From Paremcibacter congregatus (GTDB taxonomy: Bacteria > Pseudomonadota > Alphaproteobacteria > Sphingomonadales > Emcibacteraceae): a stretch of DNA of 64,000 nucleotides. Position numbers and translations under genes: made by a program. Positions 52,832 to 62,900 of the stretch are shown here, piece after piece. The notes beneath the pieces are model-generated. The model ran no database searches. It was not told where the DNA came from and was given only the letters and a program-made list of their open reading frames with translations. The DNA lies in assembly GCF_006385135.1 (NCBI RefSeq), contig NZ_CP041025.1, positions 651,501 through 715,500 of the forward strand, in the 5' to 3' direction. Within the stretch, counting starts at the first letter, position 1, and the number at the start of each line of letters is the position of its first letter.

Positions 52832-52990
52832 ATGAAAACCTCGGTCATCATTCGGGTGCGGGGCAAGGACATTAACCTGTCCCCCGGCATGTCGGTGACG
52901 GCCGAGGTCAAGACCGGCAAGCGTCGCCTGATCGAATTCCTGCTCTCGCCCCTGCTGCGCTACAAAGACGAAAGTTTGCGCGAGAGGTGA
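52832..52990 (+). pseudogene. C-terminal remnant of an HlyD-family type I secretion membrane-fusion protein
   Basis: The frame reads TSVIIRVRGKDINLSPGMSV, then TAEVKTGKRRLIEFLLSPLL and RYKDESLRER, then stop. This is the near-invariant C-terminus of HlyD-type adaptor proteins. The preceding 380 or so residues are absent; the sequence upstream in this frame is unrelated. GC content is higher than in the neighbouring genes. It indicates that a type I secretion operon once lay beside the RTX gene. Confidence 0.8.
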
Positions 52991-53301
52991 GGGGGGTTCG
53001 GTTCGCAGAAAAAAAATAACATTAAGATGAGGTGAAGTATTCGAGAAAATATACGCCTAAAGGTTGATTTACACTTTATCTGCACAATTAGTCAAAATAG
53101 ACTATTGCCGCCCGGAAAGATCGGGGATAAGGTTGATTTAAATGAACCACAAGCTGCATCGACGGACTGTCGGAACAAGGGTAAAATTGGGGGCCGCAAT
53201 GACGAGAAAATTACTTTATTTACGGCACTTGACCAATTTCACTTTTTACCGGCGGCATGCGGCGGTAGCATAATTACGCGCATCAAACTAAGGAAAATAA
53301 T
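52991..53301. other. leader region of the Imm11 gene
   Basis: About 310 bp with only short chance frames. It should hold the promoter of the immunity/RTX pair. AAGGA lies 7 bp before the ATG at 53302. No clear operator or hairpin noticed. Confidence 0.5.
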
Positions 53302-53916
53302 ATGGCTTATGCTTTTCATGGCGGCAAACAGGAAAATGGGACTTTTATGAATCCCTATACCCCTCTGGATGGGGATATGAAGAAGGTTGCGCCTATAGAT
53401 TGCAGTCAAGATGGCGGATTGCGAATTTCTCATATCGAACCTTTTACGACGGGTCGTCCGGTCGATCCCACCTATATACCGACCCGTCTGAAACGGGGCG
53501 GCCCGTCCCCGTCAAAGCAGCCCTTGTTGGAAATTGACGGCTTTCTCGCGGGAGGATTGCTGGTGACGGCGCAATTTAAGGAAATCCTGGAAGGGCTGGA
53601 GTCCGGGGTGCATCAGTTTTTCCCCATGGAGATTGAACAGCGCGGTAAATATCTTGGCAAACGCTATCTGTTTGTTATTGGGAACCGTCTGGACAGCCTG
53701 AACCGGGCGCATTCAATCCCAAAAACCGAGCCGGGGACGTTATTTCTGCCCATGCAGGATGATATAAAGAAGGTTTTTGATAAGAAGGCCATCGCGGGCC
53801 ATCATGCCTGGCATGATAAATATACCTTGGGCCGTTATGTTTCCGATGAGCTGGTGGCGGCCCTGAGGGCGGTGGGGCTGACCAATTTTTCCTCCATACA
53901 TTATGACGAAGCATGA
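53302..53916 (+). CDS. Imm11-family immunity protein (DUF1629 type)
   Basis: 204 residues, no signal peptide, so cytoplasmic. The pattern RPVDPTYIPTRL, ILEGLESGVHQFFPMEI, GKRYLFVIGNRLDSL, KKVFDKKAIAGHHAWHDKY and VSDELVAALRAVGLT matches Imm11 proteins of alphaproteobacteria. Imm11 members protect cells from the toxin encoded beside them in polymorphic toxin systems. The next gene, 51 bp downstream on the same strand, is a giant RTX protein. Family call from memory of conserved motifs; partner assignment from adjacency. Confidence 0.75.
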   Translation: MAYAFHGGKQENGTFMNPYTPLDGDMKKVAPIDCSQDGGLRISHIEPFTTGRPVDPTYIPTRLKRGGPSPSKQPLLEIDGFLAGGLLVTAQFKEILEGLESGVHQFFPMEIEQRGKYLGKRYLFVIGNRLDSLNRAHSIPKTEPGTLFLPMQDDIKKVFDKKAIAGHHAWHDKYTLGRYVSDELVAALRAVGLTNFSSIHYDEA

Positions 53917-53967
53917 ATTGAATATTTAAAATATATTTTATTTGATCACATTAAAAGGGGATGATCC

Positions 53968-56900
53968 ATGTCAACATTTACCAGTTTAGCCCGGCCGGAA
54001 GATTTAAAAGATCTGGTTGGCGCCAGAGACGGCACCTCCGGCTTTCAGGGAGCTCATGTCCATAGCAGCGCCTGGTGGACCAGTAATCTTCCCTGGTTAG
54101 ATTTTTTAAATGAAGGGCTGGCGCCCGGTAGTCTCCAGCGAATTGCCAAAGACTATAAATCCAATGGCGTGGTGTTGCCGGAACAGGATGTGGGCAGCCT
54201 GATCCTTGGGGTGGGACGGCACCAATATGGCGAACTTCCCGAATTTAACGGCTTATTTTTTGATGTGGCTGATGCTGAAAGTCCGAAATTTCTTAATCAA
54301 CTTAGAAAAAATATGAATAATGCTCTTGCTGAGCCGGATGATACTATCCGTCAGGCCAGACTGGCTGAGCTCAGGGCAGAATATAAGAATTTTACCGATT
54401 TCATTAAGATACAATTTATGTATCAGGACAAGTTGGATAATATGGGGTTGGGGCAGCTTCATTCGCTGGCCTTAAATCAACATGATCCGCGCTATGACAC
54501 GATTGAAGAGGTCAGGGATTATTTAAATTCCATAGGTGATAAATTTAATTACGGTGCGGTGAAGGCGCATCCGCTTTATCAGAAAATTGCTTCCCTGCGC
54601 GTTGGCGGTGGGGATATTCCTTTGCAACTGTTTGTGGATGAAATTCCAGAAACGGCGCGGATATTTTTTCTGGGCGATGAATTCATCGGCGCAAATGATA
54701 TTCGTGCGGATATACTTGCCAGTGAAGCGGTCGTCAAGTTATATGGTCGTGATATGGCGAACACTCTGATCGCGTTGCAATCAGAAGAATTTGTCTCTTT
54801 TAGAAATAGCATTCTTTCTAATCTTAATGACACCACCTATTTTCCTGATCCAAATGATTTGCCATCGTTGCTTGCCGATTATGAAAGCCGCGTGGCGGCG
54901 ACAAATGTGAGGGTTTACGGTGCGACACAGGCTTATCATGAACGTCTTCAGTTTATGGAGACCTATCGCGATATTGCACCTGTGGAATTTGATCGTGTTC
55001 TGGATAATAGTAATAATTCGTTGACCAAAGCATTTTGGAATGCCAGCAGGAGTAGTGCAAATCCCAAATTTGCATTTGCTTCCGCCGGATTGGCGCTGAG
55101 TGGATTGTTTGCCTATACCCAATATAAAGCAGAAACCGTTGAAACGCCCGAGAAAGAGTTTACGGAGTGGGCAGCGGAAAAGGCACCGCAATTCCTGGCC
55201 TCTCTGCCTTTTGCCAGCGGCGTGTTGGCGGGGGCCACGTTTTTGGCCATGAGCGGACCTGTGGGGGCGGCATTGGTGGTGAGCTTTGGCGCCGTTGGCG
55301 GATATGCTGCCTTTAAAGAATTTTTGAAGAATTATATCACGGCAAATGAGGCAACACCGGAGGATGGCCTGATTGACGAAGCGCGAACCGCCCTCGGGGT
55401 TATGGAAGCGTTTGAAGCAAACCCGATCATAGAGAAGGCCACGGCGATATTAGGACAGTTTGGGGTTGAGGTGATTAATCCGATTATGGAGAAAATCACG
55501 CCCCAGATTGTATATGCCACCGGACAAAGTGTGATCGAAGCCACCGTGAATAATGAATGGTTGGTTGGTGCAGATGGTGCGGAGCTGATGGGGAATGAGT
55601 CGAAGAATGTGTTGTTTCACTATGGCCATGGTGTAGCCAGTGGGGGGGGCGGAGACGATGTTCTCATGGCCTGGAACCCTGATTATATTGCGGCGGGAGA
55701 GCCTCTTGATCCTGAAGACCCTAATTCTGCGCTGGCGGAAGAAGATTTAAAACTTCTGCTGGATGGGGGAGATGGTGCAGATACCATTTTCCTTAACGGT
55801 CAGGCGGATATTAAAGGCGGGGCGGGGGATGATACGATCATTGCCTGGGGGGATAGCGAGATCCACTCCCGAAATGAGGCGATCAATATTTCCGGTGATG
55901 ACGGCGATGATTTTATTCTGGGCTATGGGATCAATGCGACGATTGACGGGGGCAGCGGCAATGACACGATCATCTGGGGCGGCGAAGGTTCGGTCATTCA
56001 TAGTGGGGAAGGGGCGGATGATGTTTACTTTGCCAATAACATCCTTTTTGCCGACGCCAGCAGTGAGGATCGGGTATATTTCTATGGCATAGAGCTCACC
56101 GGAGGAATCAAATGGGGAACGGGATCAGAAGACCCTTATGCCTATTCGGCCACCGGTTTTTTCCGTTACGGGATTAATCAGGAGGACCAGCTTGTTGTAG
56201 AAGATGTATGGACAAATAGTCAAATGTTCATCGCTAACTATAACGGCGGTCCGGGCGTGGAAAATCCCACGGCGGGAATTCAGATTGCGCAAATTTCATT
56301 TTCGTTTTTTAAACTGGGAGATCCCGGAATTCAGCATGCGAACCGGACTCCGCTCGGCGAAATGCTTGATGTCATGATCCAGGCGGCATTTGGCACACCA
56401 CGCAAGAAGACCACGGACCCTCTGGTGCTGGATCTGGACGGGGACGGGCTGGAGCTGACGGCGGAGACGGTTGTTGCGCCTTATTTCGATCTGGACAATG
56501 ATGGTTTTGGCGAGCGTACGGGCTGGGTACGGCCAGACGATGGCTTTTTGGTGCGGGACCTGAACGGCAATGGCAAGATTGATAATATTTCGGAAATGTT
56601 TGGCGATCAGTCGCAGGATGGCTATGGCGCACTGGCCGCGCTGGACGACAACCTGGATGGCGTGATTGATGCGAGCGACGCGGGCTTCGCCGGGCTGCAG
56701 GTCTGGCAGGATCTGAACCAGAATGGGGTGACTGATGATGGTGAACTGAAATCCCTGGCGGAGCTGGATATCACCTCTTTCAGCCTGAGTCATGCCGCGC
56801 CGGAGGCGGGAGAAGACCATAATGCCGGTAATTCGATCCTGGCGGTGGGGTCCTTCAGTCGGGGAGATGGCACGACGGGACAGGCCTATGATGTGGCGTT

Positions 56901-59900
56901 TGTCCGGGACAATTACAACAGCAGTGACCTTGGCGACCTGACGGTGAGCGCTGAAGCCGCAGCTCTGCCAAATCTGCGCGGCCATGGGACTCTCTCAGAT
57001 CTGCGTGTGGCGATGACCCAGGATGCGGGGCTGATGAGTCTGGTGCAGACGGCGGCGCAAACCGCCATGACCGGCGATATGGCGGCGCTGAAGGAAGCAA
57101 TCCGGCCGATCCTCTGGGCCTGGGCCAACGCGGGTACGGATGACGGCAAAGGCCAGGTTTTCCAGTATCACACAGACGAGGCGGGGGAGAAAACTGTCGC
57201 CGATTTTGCCTATTTTGATGCTGTGGCTGGCCACTGGACTCTGAACAGCGGTGATCCTGTGTTAAGTCCTCAGGGGGTGGTGATTTCCGCGCCGACGCTG
57301 GGGGATGTTCTCGCCATGCCGGTGGACGTCGCCAATCATTGGGAACAGAGTGATCATCGTGATGCATTATTCTTTGAAAAATATATGGATGAAAAACTAC
57401 CCGTAGATTCTGTGCTCTCGACATTTCAGGCGCGGGAAGCGTATCACGACTATATGGAGCTGATGGAGGATGTCATTGATCGGCTTGCGGTAACATTCGC
57501 TGTACAGGGCGGATTGTCTGGCTTCTTCCCCGATATGGACTATGACGCGGGGGAAGAGCTTTTCTCGACCACTGTGGCGGACAAAATCGGTCCGGTGATG
57601 AATAATATTTTTTCCGGCGCTCCGGCCGATGCTGAACAGGCGCGGACCTATCTTGAGGGGTGGGACCCTGTGCTGAAGGAATTTTTGACGCAATTTGACC
57701 GGGGCGCGTCGCATTTACTGACCACATACAGCTATCTTTTCTCTGCGGTTGTGACGGGCTATGAGCAGGCTGCTTTACCAATCTCCATCACCGAAGTTGC
57801 CGATATCTTTGATATTCCTGGCGTGATTGTCGCGGGCGAGGGGGTGACTGCGGGAACGGGGGATGAGGATATTTTCTATCTTGGCGCCGGGGATCAAACG
57901 GCGGCAGGCGGCGGCGGGTATGACGCCTATGTCGTGGGCAGTAATTTCGGGCAGGATGTCATTGATGACACAGACGGCAGCGCCGCCGATATCCTGCGTT
58001 TTGCTACTTATAAATCCACGGATGTCATGGCGACGCGGGAGGGAACCGATCTTATTCTCACCGTGATCGCTACAGGAGACAGCCTTCGGATCAAGGAACA
58101 ATTTATCGGCAAAAACCCCGGCCTGTTCGGCGGCAATGCCAATCCGGATCGCGGGGTCCGGGAGATCACATTCGCCGATGGCATTGTCTGGGGCAAATAT
58201 GAAATCGCCATGGCGGTGTCTCATCCGGAAGCGGGCGATGAAATACTGATCGGCACCAATGATGTAGATTATCTGGATGGCGGGTTGGGTAATGATGTTC
58301 TCAAAGGTGGTAACGACGCCGACCTGTATGTTTTTAAACGTGGTTATGGTCAGGATATTATTGAGGACAATGGGGACAATATTCTCCTGGATGCTCCGGA
58401 CAGAGTGGCCTTCGGGGACGGTATTCGTCGGGAGGACTTGACGTTCTCTCGTGATGGGGACTCAAATACTTTGGAAGTTACCATTGCTGGATCAGATGAT
58501 AAGCTGACGATTGTCAATCAGTTCCATGCAGTAAATACCGACGTGCTCGGGATTGCATGGATGGATCGGGTTGAGGACTTCACTTTCAGTGATGGCAGTG
58601 GGGTCAATTGGAAAGATATTCTGAGAGACTTAACAAAAGGGACAGAGGCACAGGAGAATATTTACGGTTTCTTTTTCCATGACACTATGGATGGCAAAGG
58701 CGGAAATGACTACCTCTCAGGTGGAGATATGGGAGATCACTACATCATTCGCAAAGGCTATGGAGCGACAGTCATACAGGATAAACAGGATAATATTCTG
58801 GAGAACAGTGCCGATACAGTCGTCCTTCACGACATTTTGCTGGAAGATGTGACATTCTCGAGGGAGGGGAATTCGCTCGATCTTCAAATTTCACTTAACG
58901 CCATGGAAGATAGCGTGACTGTGAAGCGGCAATTCTTTGCCGTTAATTCTGGTGTTTATGGGATTGTACGCTTTGATCAGATTGAAAATTTCGAGTTCGC
59001 TGGTGGAGTGTCTCTCTCTGCATACGATGTTCGTTTGAAATTGCTATCTGAAGCAAAAACTGACGGGAATGATACAATTTACGGCTTCTTTGCAGCGGAT
59101 GTCATTGATGGGGGAGCCGGAGATGACTACCTTGCTGGTGCTGATGATGGGGATACTTACATTTTTGACCGTGGGTATGGCCAAGATATAATTTTTGACT
59201 ATATGGAAAGCGTTCTGACATCTGGGAAAGACAAGGTGTCTTTCGGTGCCGGAATTGCGCCTGATGATCTGATGATAAGTCGGTCGGGTAATAATCTGAC
59301 ATTTTCTGTCGTGGGAACCAATGATACATTAACAATTGAGAAGCAATTTAATGCGGGGAACACAGGAGCCCGCCATTATGAAGTGGAAGAGTTTCACTTT
59401 AATGATGGTACTATTTGGACCAGAAGCGACGTTCAGGAAAAGCTGCTGACTGCCACCGATGGGGACGATATTCTTACGGGGTTTTATTCTTCGGATATAC
59501 TGGATGGCGGGGCAGGAAATGACCGGTTGATGGGAGCTGATGAAGGGGATACCTATGTTTATGGAGAAGGATATGGTCATGACACGATACATGACAATCA
59601 GGTGAGCATATTTGCAGACCTTCCAGATATTGTATCCTTTAAAGACACAGTAAGTCCTGACGAAGTGAACTTGTTCCGGGTTGGAAACAATTTAATTATA
59701 ACACTTTCCAGTACCCATGAAACACTGACGATTGAAAATCAGTTTACCGCGGGCAATTTGGGTAATCGCTATTATGAGATTGAAGAATTCCGTTTTGCCG
59801 ATGGCACGACGTGGGTGAGGGCCGATATTGAATCTAGAATTCTTCAGGGAACTGATGGTGATGATACTATGATTGGTTTCTTCAGCCGAGATTACCTTGA

Positions 59901-62900
59901 AGGAAAGGGTGGCAATGATCGCCTGGAAGGTAAGGATCATGGTGATACCTATTACTTCGACCCAGGCCATGGCAATGATATCATTTTCGATGAGCAAAGC
60001 AGCATTTTTGCAAACGACAATGACAAAGTCGTATTTGGTGATACCATTACACCTAATGATATCGTACTGGATCGTTCCGGAAATAATCTTATCATTGGCT
60101 ATGTGAGTGGTACGGATAGTATTACGCTTGAAAAGCAATTCAGTGCGAATACATTGAGTAATCGTTACTGGGAAGTAGAGGAGTTCCATTTTAGTGACGG
60201 GACCATTTGGTCGCGGGGTGATATCCAACACAAACTGCTTGAGGGGACGGACGGAGATGATGCACTTGAAGGTTTTTTCTCCAATGATACCCTGGATGGG
60301 GGTCTTGGAAATGATAGCTTAAAAGGAAGTGATGGAGGGGATACATTCATTTTTGGTCGAGGGTATGGTCAGGATAGCGTTTTTGATGAGCAGACCAGTA
60401 TTTTTGACGATACGCCGGATCGCATTTTGTTTAAGAATGACGTAGATGTTTCTGATGTGGTGCTCACTAGGAATGGTAGTAATTTAATAATGTCGATTGC
60501 GGGGACCACTGATGTCCTGACTATTAATGCTCAGTTCCAGGATGAATTTCACCGCGTGGAAAACTTTGAATTTTCTGATGGTACAATTTGGTCTTGGCGA
60601 GATGTACAAAACCAGCTTACATCTGGAAGCGATGGAGATGATGTCCTGCATGCATTTGGAACCGATGATGTGTTGGATGGAGGATTGGGTGATGATAGCC
60701 TGTATGGTTACTCGGGGGATGACACCTATATTTTCGACAAGGGTTATGGTCAGGATAAGATCCTGGAAACGGATAGTTATTACCTCGGTGGCACGGATAC
60801 GGTTCAATTGGGTGTGGGGTTGGGGCCGAATGACCTACAAGTAGTGCGATCAGGATCTGATTTAATACTGAATGTTATCGATACCGATGATGTCCTGACC
60901 GTTACAGGACAATTCTCTCAAGAGTATAACAGAGTGGAGAGATTTGTTTTTAACGATGGGACAATATGGACATGGCACGACATTCAAGTCATGACCCTTG
61001 TGGGAACGGACGATGATGATATCTTGAAGGGCTTTACAGGTCGTCATGCCGATGATGTGTTGGATGGTGGTCTTGGTAATGACCTACTTTACGGTTATTC
61101 AGGAGATGATACGTACATCTTCGGCCAGGGGTATGGTTATGACACCATTCTCGAAACAGATTCTTATTACTTTGGTGGAACAGATAAGGTTTTATTCGGG
61201 GTTGGGTTAACGCCAGAAGATATTAAAGTCATTCGTACTGGAAACGACATGATCATGCAAGTCATTGGCTCGGAGGATCGTTTAACTATTAAAGGTCATT
61301 ACCATGGTGAGACTGAACGTGTTGAGAGCTTTGTCTTTGACAATGGTGAAGTGTGGACATGGCAACAAACACAGGAGATGGCTCTTATCGGAACGGATGG
61401 TGATGATATCATTCACGGATTTAGCAGCCGTTCAAACGACGTGTTGGATGGAGGATTGGGTAATGATGCGCTTTATGGATATTCGGGAAATGACACATAT
61501 GTGTTTGACAGAGGTTATGGTCAGGATAGGGTCAATGAAACGGATTCCTACTATTTTGGAGGGCAGTCTGATAAAATTCGGTTAGGTGATGGATTGACGC
61601 CAAGTGATATTCGCCTGCATAGATCAGGATCAGACTTGATTTTATCCGTAATAGGAACTGATGATACTCTGACCATTATTGGACAATTCTCGAGTGAATA
61701 CAAATGGGTTGAGACGGTTGAATTTTTCGATGGAACAGTTTGGTCATATTCTCAAATTGAGGACTGGATCAGCAGTTACCAAGTCGATATAGCATCTCAA
61801 AGCCCAATTGAAGATACGTTATATCAGTTAGTCTTGCCAACAGTTACGGCACCAGAAGGGGAACTTGTTTCCTATCAAATTACACTAAAAGGCGGAGGCC
61901 TTTTGCCTACTTGGCTCACTTATGATTCAGTTAATCAAAAACTGATTGGGACTGCGGGTAATGAAGAAGTAGGCGCCTTTGTTATTAGAATGGTCACTTC
62001 GATAGGGACTTTGAGTTTTTATGAAGAATTCACTGTTGATGTCCAGAATGTTAATGATGCGCCAACAGTAATTTCTGTAATTGCCGATCAGCAAGCCATT
62101 GAAGATACAGCCTTTAGCTTTTCATTACCACAAGGGGTGTTTGCCGATATCGATAAGGGGGATGTATTATCCTACTCCGCCACTCTTTCCGATGGTTCCG
62201 CTTTACCGGCCTGGCTTTCTTTTGATGTAGTAACAGGGACTTTTTCCGGAATGCCTTTAAATAGTGACGTGGGTGTGCCGCAAATTACAGTGACCGCTAC
62301 CGATAGCTCAGGGGCGAGTGTATCTGATACTTTTAACTTAACGGTATCGAATGTCAATGATGCGCCAGAGTTAAGGCGGGTGTTGAACGATCAAATTGCA
62401 ATGGCATCTGTTGCCTTTAATTATACACTGGAAAATGGGGCCTTTGTAGATGTCGATGCAGATGATGTATTGACATATACTGTGACGCTCACTGATGGGG
62501 CTCAGTTGCCAAATTGGATATCTTTCGATTCGGAGACCTTGACTTTTTCCGGTACACCGGAAGAAAGCCATGTGGGCGAGATTACAATCAAGGTATCGGC
62601 CACAGATATATCCGGGGACAGCGTCTATGACGAATTTGTTCTTACAACAGAAACCTCACCTGATAGCATTATAGTTATTAATGGAACTGATAGTGACGAT
62701 ATAATTGATGTTAGTCTGGGTGAAAGAGCTCATCAGATAAATGCCCAAGACGGGAATGATACGATTACAGCCAGTCCCTTTGATGACCTGATAGACGGTG
62801 GATTGGGGGCTGATGCTATCGATGGGGGGGCAGGATTTGATACCGTGACTTATATATCGTCTTCTGCTGCGGTGACCATCAACTTAGGGGGTAATACAGC

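Noticed and set aside
52675-52875. 66-codon frame with a glutamine-rich helix before the HlyD remnant
   Set aside because: Overlaps the HlyD frame and a competing minus-strand frame; no family match and no ribosome-binding site.
56296-56985. 229-codon minus-strand frame inside the RTX gene
   Set aside because: The plus-strand frame is continuous with DxDxDG motifs; GC-biased codons leave the opposite frame open by chance.
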